From contig JASKOM010000002.1 of NCBI GenBank assembly GCA_030152305.1, forward strand, positions 186,001 to 250,000: a DNA stretch of 64,000 bases, in the 5' to 3' direction. A model generated the notes under the pieces. The model did not search any database, was not told where the DNA came from, and saw only the letters and a list, made by a program, of their open reading frames with translations. The position numbers and the translations under genes were made by a program. The DNA is from Campylobacterota bacterium. GTDB taxonomy: Bacteria > Campylobacterota > Campylobacteria > Campylobacterales > Thiovulaceae. Below, one piece after another: positions 1 to 9,595 of this stretch. Each line of letters starts with the position of its first letter. Positions within the stretch are counted from its first letter, which is position 1.

Positions 1-293
1 ATAGCAGCTTTATAACCAACACCGTTAATTTCTAATTTTTTTTCAAAACCAGAAACAAGACCTGTAACAACACTTTGAGCTAAAGCTCTATATGTTCCCC
101 ATGATGCTCGATCTTGACGACTTTCACTTAATGGAGAAAAAATAAGAGAATTGTTCTCAAATGTAAAACTAACATTATCTTGAGTGTCAAGTGTTGCACT
201 TTTTTTGCCTCTTGAAAAAACTATTAATTTGCCATTAATTTCGATTTTCATATCAGCAGGTATAACTACTGGTTTTTTACCGACTCGTGACAT
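1..293 (-). CDS. rplF: 50S ribosomal protein L6 (partial, N-terminal part)
   Basis: Not in the ORF track because it runs off the left edge. The minus strand from position 293 reads MSRVGKKPVVIPADMKIEIN, the usual L6 beginning, and continues without a stop to base 1, giving about 97 residues of the N-terminal beta domain. L6 binds 23S rRNA near the sarcin-ricin loop. It follows rpsH after a 9-base gap, as in the standard spc operon (S8 then L6). Confidence 0.95.
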   Translation of the reverse strand, partial: MSRVGKKPVVIPADMKIEINGKLIVFSRGKKSATLDTQDNVSFTFENNSLIFSPLSESRQDRASWGTYRALAQSVVTGLVSGFEKKLEINGVGYKAA

Positions 294-302
294 AAAAAAC
301 TC

Positions 303-698
303 CTACCAAATTGTGCATAAAACTTCGCCACCAACACCTAAAGAATGTGCTTGATCATTATCAATTACACCTTTTGATGTTGAAACAACGATTGTTCCAT
401 AACCATTTTTGAATCTTTTTATATCAGCACTTTTGCGATATACTCGTCTTCCTGGTTTAGAAACTCGTTCGATTTCGTTAATAACTGTGTAACCTTTATC
501 GTTATATTTTAATACAACTTTTATAAATTTTTTGTTACCATCAGCTACTACATTATAACTTTCGATATAGCCTTTAGCTTTAAAAATCTCTACAATTGCT
601 TCAACACTTTTTGAATAGAGAAGTTGAGTATGCTCAACTCGTCTTTGTGCAGCATTGCGGATTCTTGTTAATGAATCAGAAATAAGATCATTTAACAT
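303..698 (-). CDS. rpsH: 30S ribosomal protein S8
   Basis: 131 residues, normal length for S8, starting [16 protein letters not shown] and ending in the conserved GGEVLCTIW tail. S8 binds helix 21 of 16S rRNA, nucleates the 30S central domain and in many bacteria represses spc-operon translation. It sits between rpsN and rplF. The 103-base gap upstream is the longest in this otherwise packed operon and holds an inverted repeat, so local regulation is possible. Confidence 0.97.
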   Translation of the reverse strand: MLNDLISDSLTRIRNAAQRRVEHTQLLYSKSVEAIVEIFKAKGYIESYNVVADGNKKFIKVVLKYNDKGYTVINEIERVSKPGRRVYRKSADIKRFKNGYGTIVVSTSKGVIDNDQAHSLGVGGEVLCTIW

Positions 699-744
699 AT
701 ATTTTTGTCTCTTTCAAAATTATTTAGAATTTTATATGCAAGAT

Positions 745-792
745 ATCCCATTAATTATAAAAATATTACAAGAGTAATAAAATTAATGGGAT
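745..792. repeat. 12-bp inverted repeat between rpsN and rpsH
   Basis: Perfect arms ATCCCATTAATT (745-756) and AATTAATGGGAT (781-792) enclose 24 bases in the only sizeable gap inside the ribosomal operon. In the minus-strand transcript this would form a hairpin just before the rpsH leader. It could be an attenuator, an RNA-processing site or a protein-binding site. It does not obviously mimic the 16S S8 site, so its role is open. Confidence 0.55.
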
Positions 793-801
793 TAGTTGAT
801 A

Positions 802-987
802 CTACCAACTAGACTTTCTGACACCTGGAATTAATCCTTCGTTTGCCATTTTTCTGAAACAAATTCTGCAGATACCGAAATCTCTCATAACAGAGTGAGG
901 TCGTCCGCAAATTTTGCATCGTGTATAAGCTCTAGTTGAAAATTTTGGCTCTCTGTTAGCCTTATTAATCATAGATTTTTTAGCCAT
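802..987 (-). CDS. rpsN: 30S ribosomal protein S14, zinc-binding short type
   Basis: 61 residues, the length of the zinc-containing S14 form (type Z). Four cysteines are arranged as CKIC...CRIC, which bind one zinc ion. S14 belongs to the 30S head. The start overlaps the end of rplE by 8 bases, suggesting translational coupling. Order L5-S14-S8 is canonical. Confidence 0.97.
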   Translation of the reverse strand: MAKKSMINKANREPKFSTRAYTRCKICGRPHSVMRDFGICRICFRKMANEGLIPGVRKSSW

Positions 988-1537
988 TATTTTTAGCCTT
1001 TACAAAAGGTAAGCCGATTTTTTCAAGTAATGCAAGAGCATCTTTATCATTTTCAGCTGTTGTTACAACTGTGATATTCATACCATGAATTTGCATTACA
1101 TCATCATATTTAATTTCAGGAAAAATAAGTTGTTCTGTTAGACCAAAATTATAATTGCCTCGACCGTCAAAACCATTTCGAGGAATACCTCTAAAGTCTT
1201 TAACTCGTGGAAGAGCAACATTAATTAATTTATCTAAAAATTCGAACATATTATGTCCTCGTAAAGTAACTTTAACTCCAGTTACCATACCTTCTCTAAC
1301 TTTAAAGCCTGCAACTGATTTTTTCGCAACAACTGTTAAAGCTTTTTGTCCAGATAATTTAGAAATGGTATCAACAACATTGTCGAGCATTTTTTTATCT
1401 TTCATTGCAAAACCTGTTCCAACAGATATTACAACTTTTTCTACAGCTGGAATCAACATTTTGTTAGGAATATTTAATTCAGATTCTAATTGAGCTTTGA
1501 TTTCGTTTTGATATCTAATTTTTAATCTTGAAGCCAT
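980..1537 (-). CDS. rplE: 50S ribosomal protein L5
   Basis: 185 residues with the L5 signatures [29 protein letters not shown] and DFRGI. L5 binds 5S rRNA and sits in the central protuberance. It lies 3 bases after rplX and overlaps rpsN. The plus-strand ORF at 1155-1493 is a shadow of this gene. Confidence 0.97.
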   Translation of the reverse strand: MASRLKIRYQNEIKAQLESELNIPNKMLIPAVEKVVISVGTGFAMKDKKMLDNVVDTISKLSGQKALTVVAKKSVAGFKVREGMVTGVKVTLRGHNMFEFLDKLINVALPRVKDFRGIPRNGFDGRGNYNFGLTEQLIFPEIKYDDVMQIHGMNITVVTTAENDKDALALLEKIGLPFVKAKNNG

Positions 1538-1540
1538 TTA

Positions 1541-1774
1541 TTACTCCTCAATCTTTTTAACATTTGAGATATCAATAGGCATTTCGATCATCTCAAAACC
1601 ACCTTCTTGATTTTTATCACTAGGTTTTACAGCTTTTTTTGCTAATTTGACACCTTCAACAATTAATTGTCTTGTTTTTGGCATAGCCGTAATAACTTTA
1701 GCAATTTTGCCTTTGTCATCACCAGCAATTACTTTAACTGTATCACCTTTTTTTATTTTTAGTTTATTTTTCAT
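1541..1774 (-). CDS. rplX: 50S ribosomal protein L24
   Basis: 77 residues with a KOW motif near the start ([18 protein letters not shown]), as expected for L24, an early assembly protein at the polypeptide exit tunnel. Slightly short for the family but typical of Campylobacterota-type L24. It follows rplN after 3 bases. Confidence 0.96.
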   Translation of the reverse strand: MKNKLKIKKGDTVKVIAGDDKGKIAKVITAMPKTRQLIVEGVKLAKKAVKPSDKNQEGGFEMIEMPIDISNVKKIEE

Positions 1775-1777
1775 TAA

Positions 1778-2146
1778 TTATAAAACCTCTGGAGCAAGTG
1801 AAACAATTTTCATAAAGTTAGCATGTCGAACTTCTCTACCAACAGGACCAAAAATACGAGTTCCAATTGGTTCTCTTTTAGCATCTAATAAAACAGCTGC
1901 ATTATCATCGAATCTGATTAAAGAACCATTTTCTCGTTGAACTTCTTTATGAGTTCTAACAACAACAGCTTTTACGACCTGACCTTGTTTAACTTTACCA
2001 TTAGGCATAGCTTTTTTAACAGAAGCAACGATAACATCACCTAATGATGCATATCTTCGTTTGCTACCGCCAAGGACTCTGATACACATAATCTCTTTAG
2101 CACCGCTGTTATCAGCAACATTTAATCTTGTAAATGATTGAATCAT
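1778..2146 (-). CDS. rplN: 50S ribosomal protein L14
   Basis: 122 residues, exactly the usual size, beginning [18 protein letters not shown] and containing the FDDNAAVLL and GTRIFGPV blocks. L14 contacts 16S rRNA at bridge B8. Gap of 4 bases to rpsQ. Confidence 0.98.
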   Translation of the reverse strand: MIQSFTRLNVADNSGAKEIMCIRVLGGSKRRYASLGDVIVASVKKAMPNGKVKQGQVVKAVVVRTHKEVQRENGSLIRFDDNAAVLLDAKREPIGTRIFGPVGREVRHANFMKIVSLAPEVL

Positions 2147-2150
2147 TTTA

Positions 2151-2402
2151 TTATTCGCCTTTGCTAATAACTGTTTTTAAAGTAAATTTCTTTCTTTTAG
2201 AAAGAGGTCTGCACTCAACAGCAACAACTGCATCATTTGTAGCAAGTTCATTTTTTTCATCATGAATAATATATTTTTTGAACTTTCTAACAAATTTATG
2301 ATATTTTGGATGGAGAACTTTTCTCTCAACTAAAATAGTAGCACTCTTATCTCCAGCAATAGATACTACAGTTCCCTGTATTTCTCTTTTGTGATTATTC
2401 AT
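2151..2402 (-). CDS. rpsQ: 30S ribosomal protein S17
   Basis: 83 residues, with the S17 core [22 protein letters not shown] and [11 protein letters not shown] near the C-terminus. A primary 16S rRNA binding protein with an OB fold. Its start codon overlaps the rpmC stop by one base (2402), a coupled arrangement. Confidence 0.97.
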   Translation of the reverse strand: MNNHKREIQGTVVSIAGDKSATILVERKVLHPKYHKFVRKFKKYIIHDEKNELATNDAVVAVECRPLSKRKKFTLKTVISKGE

Positions 2403-2596
2403 TAAAGACCCTCTCTTAAAGAAGACATAGCTGTATTAATTCTAGCTACATCTTTCCGTAACAATCTAATTGTGGCTGTATTTTTTTGTTGACCAAGTTG
2501 TTTTTTAATTCTTAATCCAAAAAGTTCAAGTTGTTTTTCTTTTAATAAAGCATTCAACTCTTCAAGCCCCTTGTTTTTTAGCTCAGTATATTTCAT
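2402..2596 (-). CDS. rpmC: 50S ribosomal protein L29
   Basis: 64 residues and almost entirely helical, with the L29 features [19 protein letters not shown] and a C-terminal VARINT motif. It lies at the tunnel exit and contributes to signal-recognition-particle docking. It overlaps the end of rplP by 14 bases. Confidence 0.96.
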   Translation of the reverse strand: MKYTELKNKGLEELNALLKEKQLELFGLRIKKQLGQQKNTATIRLLRKDVARINTAMSSLREGL

Positions 2597-3002
2597 TGCT
2601 CATCTCCTGAGTTATGATTTTTGTTAAGAACGGTAATTTACTCATTCCTAAAGTTAGAGCTTCTTTTGCAAGAACATTATCAACACCAGCCATTTCGAAA
2701 ATTATTCGACCTGGTTTAATGTTCATAACCCATTTCTCAACACTACCTTTACCTTTACCCATTCGAGTTTCAAGAGGTTTTGCTGTCAAAGGTTTATCTG
2801 GGAAAACTCTAATCCAAACTTTCGCTTGTCGTTTAACATGTCTTGTAATTGCAATTCGAGCTGCTTCAATTTGTCGAGAATCGATTTGACCAGCTTCAAT
2901 TGCTTTTAACCCAACAGTACCTGAATTAAGTTGATTACCGCTGTAAGCTTTACCTCGGTTTCGACCTTTCATATACTTTCTGAATTTCATTCTTTTTGGC
3001 AT
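2583..3002 (-). CDS. rplP: 50S ribosomal protein L16
   Basis: The track starts at 3008 with MLM, but L16 proteins start MPKR, so I place the start at the internal ATG at 3002 (139 residues). Conserved blocks include [34 protein letters not shown] and MGKGKGS. L16 helps position tRNA acceptor arms. Confidence 0.95.
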   Translation of the reverse strand: MPKRMKFRKYMKGRNRGKAYSGNQLNSGTVGLKAIEAGQIDSRQIEAARIAITRHVKRQAKVWIRVFPDKPLTAKPLETRMGKGKGSVEKWVMNIKPGRIIFEMAGVDNVLAKEALTLGMSKLPFLTKIITQEMSNEIY

Positions 3003-3010
3003 TAACATAG

Positions 3011-3730
3011 TTATCTACCTCTTCTTGTTCTTGGGTTTTGAGCTTTTCGTTTTTTATTATTATTATTTTGTGCTGGTTCTGATTCTGAATCTGAAATACC
3101 TTTTGTAAGAATCTCACCTTTAAAGAACCAAACTTTTACACCAATAACACCATAAGTTGTATGAGCTTCTGCAAAACCGTAATCAATTTTTGCTCTTAAT
3201 GTGTGAAGAGGAACTCGACCTTCGATATACCATTCAGTTCGAGCCATTTCAGCACCACCAAGTCGTCCTGCAACAGCAACTTTAACACCTTTTACACCAG
3301 ATTTTTGAGCTGCTTGAATCATTTTTTTCATAGCTCGTCTGAATGCAACTCGTCTTTCAAGTTGTGTAGCGACATTTTCAGCTGCAAGTTGAGCTGAAGC
3401 TTGAGGTCGTTTTTCTTCTTTAATTTGAACAGAAACTTCTTTGCCGATTAGAGATTCTAATGATTTTTTAAATATATCAATCTCTTCACCTTTTTTACCA
3501 ATTATAACTCCAGGTCTAGCTGCAACAAGAGTTACTCTGATTTTTTGAGCTGTTCTTTCAATTAAAATATTACTAATTCCTGCATAAAAAAGCCGTTTTT
3601 TAATAAATTTTCTAAGTGTGTTATCTTCAGCAACAAATTCAGATGCCTTTTTTCTAGTTGGAAACCATCGTGATTCCCAATTTCGATTAATACCTAGTCT
3701 AAGACCAATAGGATTGACTTTGTGACCCAT
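3011..3730 (-). CDS. rpsC: 30S ribosomal protein S3
   Basis: 239 residues. N-terminal [13 protein letters not shown], then a KH RNA-binding domain ([11 protein letters not shown] near residue 75), then the S3 C-terminal domain with [17 protein letters not shown]. The last about 25 residues are an asparagine/lysine-rich tail typical of variable S3 ends. Its start overlaps the rplV stop by one base. Confidence 0.98.
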   Translation of the reverse strand: MGHKVNPIGLRLGINRNWESRWFPTRKKASEFVAEDNTLRKFIKKRLFYAGISNILIERTAQKIRVTLVAARPGVIIGKKGEEIDIFKKSLESLIGKEVSVQIKEEKRPQASAQLAAENVATQLERRVAFRRAMKKMIQAAQKSGVKGVKVAVAGRLGGAEMARTEWYIEGRVPLHTLRAKIDYGFAEAHTTYGVIGVKVWFFKGEILTKGISDSESEPAQNNNNKKRKAQNPRTRRGR

Positions 3731-4056
3731 TATTTACCCTCTATGCTTGTAACTTCAACAAAAATATGAGTAGTAGGCTTTTTAATACTAGAAGCACTAC
3801 CTCTTGCTCTCGGTTTAAATCTTTTGAGAGTAGGTCCCATATCTGCTCTGCATGAGGAAACAATCAAATTATGAGCCTCTATTTCACTATTAGCGACAGC
3901 AGAAGCAATTACTTGATGTATAACACCAGCAGCCTTATTTGGAGTGAATTCTAGTGCTGCAAGAGCTTTTTCAGCATTCATTCCCTGAACTTCTCTAGCA
4001 ACTAACCTAGCTTTAATTGGAGAAAGTCGAACAAATTTCAAAGTTGCACTTGCCAT
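3730..4056 (-). CDS. rplV: 50S ribosomal protein L22
   Basis: 108 residues with the L22 pattern [16 protein letters not shown] near the start and a beta hairpin segment ending THIFVEV. This loop reaches into the peptide exit tunnel. It abuts rpsS (4057) without a gap. Confidence 0.97.
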   Translation of the reverse strand: MASATLKFVRLSPIKARLVAREVQGMNAEKALAALEFTPNKAAGVIHQVIASAVANSEIEAHNLIVSSCRADMGPTLKRFKPRARGSASSIKKPTTHIFVEVTSIEGK

Positions 4057-4338
4057 CTATTTTCCTATCTTTTTCTGAACAGAACCTTTATGACCTTTAA
4101 AAGTTCTGGTTGGAGCGAATTCTCCCAATTTATAGCCAACATGATTTTCTGTTACATAAACTGGAATAAATTTTCTGCCATCATGTACATTAATAGTAAA
4201 ACCTATCATGTCAGGAAAAATCGTGCTTCGTCTTGACCAAGTTTTAATTGGTTTTCGATTATGCTCTTCTTTAGCTTTCTGAACTTTTTTTAGGAGATGA
4301 CTATCAATAAAAGGACCTTTTTTAACTGAACGAGCCAT
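4057..4338 (-). CDS. rpsS: 30S ribosomal protein S19
   Basis: 93 residues beginning [15 protein letters not shown] and containing [14 protein letters not shown] and [13 protein letters not shown]-like blocks, diagnostic of S19, a 30S head protein that partners S13. One-base overlap with rplB. Confidence 0.98.
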   Translation of the reverse strand: MARSVKKGPFIDSHLLKKVQKAKEEHNRKPIKTWSRRSTIFPDMIGFTINVHDGRKFIPVYVTENHVGYKLGEFAPTRTFKGHKGSVQKKIGK

Positions 4339-5177
4339 TAATTACCTTTTTTAGTTTTTCGTCTTGAGATAATGAGTTTATCACTAGCTTTTTTATGTCG
4401 AGTTTTAGCACCTTTTGTAGGTTTGCCCCAAGGAGTAACTGGATGTCCACCTGACTTAGTTTTACCTTCGCCACCACCATGTGGATGATCGATTGGATTC
4501 ATCGCTGAACCTCTCGTTTGTGGTCGAATACCTCGATGTCGATTTTTACCAGCACTTCCGATAACGATATTTGCAAAATCTTCATTACCAACTGTTCCAA
4601 TAGTAGCAACACATTCACCAAGAACTTTTCTCATTTCTGAACTTGGAAGACGAACAATTACATATTTATCTTCTCGACCCATAATTTGAGCTGAATTTCC
4701 AGCACTTCTAACTAATTGTCCGCCTTTACCAGGTTTTAATTCAATATTATGAACCATAGTACCAACAGGTATATTTTTCATTTTCATTGTATTTCCAGCA
4801 GTAATGTCAAGACCTTCAGCAGAAGATTGAATCGTATCACCAACTTTTAAACCTGACGGTTGAAGAATATATCTTTTTTCACCATCAACATAATTAATAA
4901 GAGCAATTCGACAGTTTCTATATGGATCGTATTCGATAGCCGCTACTTTTCCAGGAACGTCAAATTTATTTCTTTTAAAGTCAATAATTCGATAAAGTTT
5001 TTTTGCTCCGCCGTCTCTATGTCGAGATGTAATTCGACCGTTATTATTTCTTCCAGCTGTTACAGGTAATTTTTTTAACAAACCTCTAACTGAAGCTTTA
5101 CCTGTAATATCACTGGAATCAAGGTTTGACATAAACCTTCTACTCGGTGTAACCGGTTTATATGTTTTTATTGCCAT
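4338..5177 (-). CDS. rplB: 50S ribosomal protein L2
   Basis: 279 residues, normal size. Contains the strongly conserved C-terminal block [14 protein letters not shown], whose histidine lies close to the peptidyl transferase centre, and [16 protein letters not shown]2 is needed for subunit joining. It follows rplW after one base. Confidence 0.98.
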   Translation of the reverse strand: MAIKTYKPVTPSRRFMSNLDSSDITGKASVRGLLKKLPVTAGRNNNGRITSRHRDGGAKKLYRIIDFKRNKFDVPGKVAAIEYDPYRNCRIALINYVDGEKRYILQPSGLKVGDTIQSSAEGLDITAGNTMKMKNIPVGTMVHNIELKPGKGGQLVRSAGNSAQIMGREDKYVIVRLPSSEMRKVLGECVATIGTVGNEDFANIVIGSAGKNRHRGIRPQTRGSAMNPIDHPHGGGEGKTKSGGHPVTPWGKPTKGAKTRHKKASDKLIISRRKTKKGN

Positions 5178-5178
5178 T

Positions 5179-5463
5179 TTAAACTTCTAGCCCCTTAATT
5201 TTTGCACCAACTGGCAACCAAACATAAAATTTTTTGAAATCATTTTGTTTGCCTTCTCGACCTTTAAATCGTTTTGTTTTTCCTTCTTGATTGAGAGAGT
5301 TAATCTTTAAAGGTGTAAAATCAAAATAGTTTGTAAAAATCTCTTTTAAACTATTTTTAGTAATCTTAGTAGATGTTTTTACTGTGATTATATTGTGTTC
5401 CTGAAGTTTAAAAGTTTTATCAGTGTATAGGATAGCTTTAATATCTGTAATATCTGCTGCCAT
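5179..5463 (-). CDS. rplW: 50S ribosomal protein L23
   Basis: The track ORF begins at 5493 ([11 protein letters not shown]), which lies inside rplD. The likely start is the ATG at 5463, giving 94 residues ([18 protein letters not shown]), two bases after the rplD stop. Contains the L23 motif [18 protein letters not shown]. It forms the exit-tunnel docking site for trigger factor and SRP. Confidence 0.95.
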   Translation of the reverse strand: MAADITDIKAILYTDKTFKLQEHNIITVKTSTKITKNSLKEIFTNYFDFTPLKINSLNQEGKTKRFKGREGKQNDFKKFYVWLPVGAKIKGLEV

Positions 5464-5465
5464 TC

Positions 5466-6077
5466 TTAACTCTCCTTTGAAAGATTTTCCCAAACAGCCC
5501 TCTCGATAACAACTACTTGATATCTACTTGCTGTAAAACCGTTTAATGCATTGCTACCAGCTAATTCGCATTTAACTAAGTTTCTGAATGCCAAAAATGT
5601 TCCTGCATTAATGTTATCTGCTACAATAAATGCACTTTTACTTCCAAGATTTTGGAATAAATTATTTGCATCTTTTGTTTTACCAGAATTAACTTCAACA
5701 GAATCAACTACAAAAAGTGAGTTATTTTCAGCTAGTTTATTTAATGCAAATTTCATTGCTAAAACTTTCTGTTTTTTATTAACTTTTTGTTCATAATTTC
5801 TTTTTGTTGGACCAAAAGCAACACCACCGCCTGTGAATACAGGGCTTGTGATAGAACCTGCTCTAGCTCCACCTCGACCTTTTTGAGCCCATGGTTTTTT
5901 ACCACCACCGCTTACTTCAGCTCTAGTTTTTACACTAGCTGTGTTAGATCTTTGTCCTGCTTGATGAGATTTAACATATAAGTATAGATTATGTGGATTA
6001 ATATTTTTAAAAGATTCTGGAATTTCTAATGTTTCAGAACTCTTTTCAAAATTTTTATTTAATATAATAATTGCCAT
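5466..6077 (-). CDS. rplD: 50S ribosomal protein L4
   Basis: 203 residues with the L4 loop motif GGGKKPWAQKGRGGARAGS and GGVAFGP near residues 55-90. L4 shapes the exit tunnel and in some bacteria autoregulates the S10 operon. Start overlaps the rplC stop by one base. Confidence 0.97.
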   Translation of the reverse strand: MAIIILNKNFEKSSETLEIPESFKNINPHNLYLYVKSHQAGQRSNTASVKTRAEVSGGGKKPWAQKGRGGARAGSITSPVFTGGGVAFGPTKRNYEQKVNKKQKVLAMKFALNKLAENNSLFVVDSVEVNSGKTKDANNLFQNLGSKSAFIVADNINAGTFLAFRNLVKCELAGSNALNGFTASRYQVVVIERAVWENLSKES

Positions 6078-6658
6078 TATTTTACTACCTTTAATCTACC
6101 TAAATTGCCATTTGCTCCTGAAACAGAACCTTTTAAAACGATAACCATTTGTTCTTTATCAAAAGATACTATTTCGTTTTGAACGGCATTTTTTTCATTG
6201 CCATAATGTCCTGGCATTTTTCTACCTTTTTGAATTTTACCTGGGTCTTCTCTGTTTCCGATTGAACCTGATGTTCTATGGAATCGGCTACCATGAGTTG
6301 CTGGACCACCTGCAAAACCGTGTCGTTTAATAACACCTGCAAAGCCTCTACCTTTTGTATTAAAAGTGCTTTGAACAACTGTTGCTTTTTCTAATGAAGA
6401 AAGATCCAAATCGCCAGTTTCTTTATTGCTAACTTTGTCAAGTGTTGCAAATCTATTAAATTCTTTTGACAGACCAAACTTTTTTTGTTGTCCAGCAATT
6501 GGACTATTATGTTTCTTTCCAGATCCATAAGAAACTAGTGCAGAACCATCTTCATTAATATTACAAACTTTAGTATCTAAAATTTTTAGGAGGGTTACAG
6601 GAACACTTTTTGATCCAACTGTTCTACTCATCCCTATTTTTTCTACGATATATTCCAT
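6077..6658 (-). CDS. rplC: 50S ribosomal protein L3
   Basis: 193 residues. Contains [23 protein letters not shown] and the [23 protein letters not shown] loop that reaches toward the peptidyl transferase centre. It follows rpsJ after 8 bases. The nested 6169-6378 ORF is a shadow. Confidence 0.97.
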   Translation of the reverse strand: MEYIVEKIGMSRTVGSKSVPVTLLKILDTKVCNINEDGSALVSYGSGKKHNSPIAGQQKKFGLSKEFNRFATLDKVSNKETGDLDLSSLEKATVVQSTFNTKGRGFAGVIKRHGFAGGPATHGSRFHRTSGSIGNREDPGKIQKGRKMPGHYGNEKNAVQNEIVSFDKEQMVIVLKGSVSGANGNLGRLKVVK

Positions 6659-6666
6659 TGTTCCCT

Positions 6667-6978
6667 CTATCTGTCCATAGATCTAACTTCAACATCTACT
6701 TCTGGAGCTAAGTCTAATTTCATTAATGAATCAACTGTATCTGAAGTTGCTTGAAGAATATCAATCACACGAGTGTGGGTTCTAATCTCAAATTGCTCTC
6801 GTGAGTCTTTATTGACATGAGGAGATCGCAATACTGTATATTTTCTAATGTTGTTAGGAAGTGGAATTGGGCCTTTAATTTTAGCACCAGTTCTCTTTAC
6901 TGCTTCAACAATAGAAGCCACAGATCTATCAAGAACTCTGTGGTCATATGCCTTTAGTTTTAATCTAATTCGTTCCAT
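6667..6978 (-). CDS. rpsJ: 30S ribosomal protein S10
   Basis: The track extends to 7035, but S10 proteins start [14 protein letters not shown], which is the ATG at 6978 (103 residues, the standard length). Contains [29 protein letters not shown]. First gene of the S10 operon here. S10 is a 30S head protein and also the NusE antitermination factor. Confidence 0.96.
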   Translation of the reverse strand: MERIRLKLKAYDHRVLDRSVASIVEAVKRTGAKIKGPIPLPNNIRKYTVLRSPHVNKDSREQFEIRTHTRVIDILQATSDTVDSLMKLDLAPEVDVEVRSMDR

Positions 6979-7050
6979 TAAATCAAACCACACCTTTATA
7001 AAGAACTCGTTACAAATTTTAGATAAAAATTGCAACGTAAAATTTGTGAA

Positions 7051-7079
7051 ATTATAACGGTGAACTCGATATTTTAACA
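7051..7079 (-). promoter_or_regulatory. Candidate sigma-70 promoter of the S10 operon
   Basis: On the minus strand TGTTAA (7074-7079) is followed after 17 bases by a perfect TATAAT (7051-7056), about 70 bases upstream of rpsJ. It is the only good promoter-like sequence found before this operon. Inference from sequence only. Confidence 0.5.
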
Positions 7080-7094
7080 GTTTTTTACCCGCCT

Positions 7095-7119
7095 AAATAT
7101 CCTTTATGTAAGGATATTT
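7095..7119. terminator. Hairpin after waaC
   Basis: Arms AAATATCCTT and AAGGATATTT enclose TATGT, followed on the plus strand by a run of T. It lies between the 3' end of waaC and the S10 promoter, so it probably ends the waaC transcript before the ribosomal operon begins. The T-run is better on the plus strand, which weakens the call slightly. Confidence 0.55.
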
Positions 7120-7137
7120 TTTCAGAAAATTGAACAC

Positions 7138-8139
7138 TTATTTATTTAGAATTTTATATATTTCTATTAATGCATCACTAGCTCTGATTTCGCCTATTGA
7201 TACATCATTTTTGTTTAAATGTCTATGTGAAACGGCAGAACTTGATTTTAAAAATTTATTTATTTCTGTTTCAATCATTTGTTCAGGTGGTGTCATTCCG
7301 AATAAAATTAATGATGGAACATTTAAAGCCCAAGCTATATGTGTTGGTCCTGTGTCATTGCCGATTACGATTGAAGCATGTGAAATATATCTTTTTAGGT
7401 CGTCAAGTTCCATTTTTGGAGCAAGTTTTAATCTTTCACATCTTTGTTCAAGCCAACGACCAGTTTCAAATTCCCCACTGTTGCCCCAAATCACTGAAAT
7501 TTTTCTATCTGTTAATTCTCTTGCAATTTCTAAGAATTTTTCTTTTGGATAATTTTTTTGAGCCATACTTGAACCAACAACAAAAATAATATCAATATCT
7601 TTCTCGTTAAAAATTGCTTTACCTGTTTTATAAAAAAATAGATGTTTTTCTTTTTTGAGAATATCATCGAATGAAATTGCTATTTTTAATGAATCGTTTA
7701 TTAATTTTGCATTTCGCCATATTTTATTTTCTGAATAGCTAATCGATGAGGTCGAAGTATAAAACAAAGCTGACAAGCCTTCTTTTGCTGACGAATAAGA
7801 AAAACCGTGAATATTTTTAGCACCAATCACTTTTGAAATAATCGCTGATTTTAATAAACCTTGCATATCGATAATAAAATCGTAATTTTCATTGCCAATT
7901 TCTCGCAAACGAGCATATAACGGGCTAATTTTCGAAATATCCAATTCATCTTTTAACGATTTTAAATCTATCGTATGAATTTTATTTATATGCGGATGAT
8001 TTTCGAGAATATCTTTCCAAGTTTCTTCAATTAGCCAATCGATTTGAATATCTTTTATTCGCGATTTTATAAACTGAAGAACAACAGCCGAATGAATAAT
8101 ATCACCGAGAGCAGTTAATCTAACTATTAATATTTTCAT
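7138..8139 (-). CDS. waaC: Lipopolysaccharide heptosyltransferase I
   Basis: 333 residues, glycosyltransferase family 9 type. Starts MKILIVRLTALGDIIHSAVV, the GT9 signature, and has the C-terminal nucleotide-sugar motif VIGNDTGPTHIAWALNVPSLILFG. WaaC adds the first heptose from ADP-heptose to Kdo2-lipid A at the inner membrane. It is last of a three-gene minus-strand run and overlaps the end of the BatD-like gene by 20 bases. Carries one copy of the 9-mer at 7744-7752. Confidence 0.88.
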   Translation of the reverse strand: MKILIVRLTALGDIIHSAVVLQFIKSRIKDIQIDWLIEETWKDILENHPHINKIHTIDLKSLKDELDISKISPLYARLREIGNENYDFIIDMQGLLKSAIISKVIGAKNIHGFSYSSAKEGLSALFYTSTSSISYSENKIWRNAKLINDSLKIAISFDDILKKEKHLFFYKTGKAIFNEKDIDIIFVVGSSMAQKNYPKEKFLEIARELTDRKISVIWGNSGEFETGRWLEQRCERLKLAPKMELDDLKRYISHASIVIGNDTGPTHIAWALNVPSLILFGMTPPEQMIETEINKFLKSSSAVSHRHLNKNDVSIGEIRASDALIEIYKILNK

Positions 8140-9595
8140 GTTTTTCCAATTTATTTAACATTTTTTTGACTTCTTTAAAGCTAATTTTTTGAGATTTATC
8201 ACCATTTATTTTTTTAGATAATTTTTCGGCAATTTCTCGCACCTCATCGTTAAAACCAACATATGGGATAATTTTTTGCAAAAGTTCTCGATCTTTTCGC
8301 CATAATTTAAAATAATAAAATAATCGAGAAAGATTACGACTTGCGAAGAAATAAATAATTGCCGAAGAAAAAACACCTGAAAAATAGGCAATTAAAATAT
8401 AAATCAAATTATCTTGATTTGAAATAAATTTATGATCATTATTTGGTTCATTTTGACTTATATTTATATTTTGAATTTGCTGTTCATTTTTAAAAAGTTG
8501 TTTTTCATGAACAACGATATTAAACGGTTTTGTTTCTTTTGTTTTTATCTGTTTTGAAACAGGATCGAAAAATTCAAGTTTAAATGACGGAATCGTTGAA
8601 TTTGTTTCTAACACTATTGCAAATTTCTGATTTAACGAGCTGATTAAATATCCATTATTTGCAATTGAATTATTATATTCTGGTTTGTCATCATAAACTA
8701 GACCATTTGCAACATTTAATTTTAAAGGTTGAACATCTTCGATATTTCCAGAGCCTTTAATATTTAAAATTAAATTTACAGCTTCACCAGAATTAATTTC
8801 TTGTTTATCGATCGAAGCAGAAATATCAAAATCGCCGACAAGCAAAGTTGGAGCTTGAGAAATATTAAACGATAAAGAATTCGAAGCGATTTCGTTCCAT
8901 TTGACATTATCAAACATAAAGCCCCAATTATCTCGTCCGCGACCTTTAACAGCGATTCCCATTTTTGCACCATTTAATTTTAAGTCGCCAATTTGTTGCG
9001 GAGTTAAATATAAACTCATTTCGATAACTGAACCGTTTTCGTCATGTTTTTCTCGAGCGACACTTTTATATTTTATAGCTAAATTATCGCCAGATGGATC
9101 AGCATATCTTCGTTCAACAACTCCTGAACCATCTTGTTCGCGGTAAGTTATATCAACTTTTATCGTTTCGCCAAGATAATAATTATTTTTATTTGATGAC
9201 AATTTAATAGAATGTGGTTCATTGCCTTTAAAAGTTGGTTCAACAACAGAAAAAACGACCTCATCGCTAAATTCTTCAACACCATCAACTTTAAATTTAA
9301 AAGATTCGATTTTACCGCTTTGATCAGGTGAAAAACGATATCTAAATTTTTTACCACTATTTACTCGACCATTAATATTTTGATAAAAACTTTCAGTCGA
9401 AACTCCATCGATTTTTGCACCTGCAATTTTAGAAATTTGCGGATCGGAAATTTGCGAACCAGTTACGGTAAAAACCAATTCAGCGGAAGTTCCACGAACA
9501 ATATTTTTCGGATAAAGTTCAGTTTTGACATCAGCAAATAAATTAGCTGATGCAATTATAAAAACAATGCTTTTTTTACCAAGGTTTAATATCAT
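8120..9595 (-). CDS. BatD-like membrane protein
   Basis: About 491 residues from the ATG at 9595 (MILNLGKKSIVF), which gives a proper signal peptide ending LFADVKTE; the track start at 9613 adds six residues. The mature part is a long beta-rich periplasmic region (NIVRGTSAELVFTVTGS, YYLGETIKVDI), then one membrane segment (LIYILIAYFSGVFSSAIIYFF) near residue 410 and a basic cytoplasmic tail. This is the BatD/oxygen-tolerance architecture. It overlaps the vWA/TPR gene upstream. Two 9-mer copies (8241, 9258). Confidence 0.8.
   Translation of the reverse strand: MILNLGKKSIVFIIASANLFADVKTELYPKNIVRGTSAELVFTVTGSQISDPQISKIAGAKIDGVSTESFYQNINGRVNSGKKFRYRFSPDQSGKIESFKFKVDGVEEFSDEVVFSVVEPTFKGNEPHSIKLSSNKNNYYLGETIKVDITYREQDGSGVVERRYADPSGDNLAIKYKSVAREKHDENGSVIEMSLYLTPQQIGDLKLNGAKMGIAVKGRGRDNWGFMFDNVKWNEIASNSLSFNISQAPTLLVGDFDISASIDKQEINSGEAVNLILNIKGSGNIEDVQPLKLNVANGLVYDDKPEYNNSIANNGYLISSLNQKFAIVLETNSTIPSFKLEFFDPVSKQIKTKETKPFNIVVHEKQLFKNEQQIQNINISQNEPNNDHKFISNQDNLIYILIAYFSGVFSSAIIYFFASRNLSRLFYYFKLWRKDRELLQKIIPYVGFNDEVREIAEKLSKKINGDKSQKISFKEVKKMLNKLEKHENINS

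Noticed and set aside
1155-1493. Plus-strand ORFs inside the ribosomal block (1155-1493, 1647-1940, 2614-2889, 5551-5796 and others)
   Set aside because: They are antisense to well-supported ribosomal protein genes and have no recognisable sequence or ribosome-binding sites.
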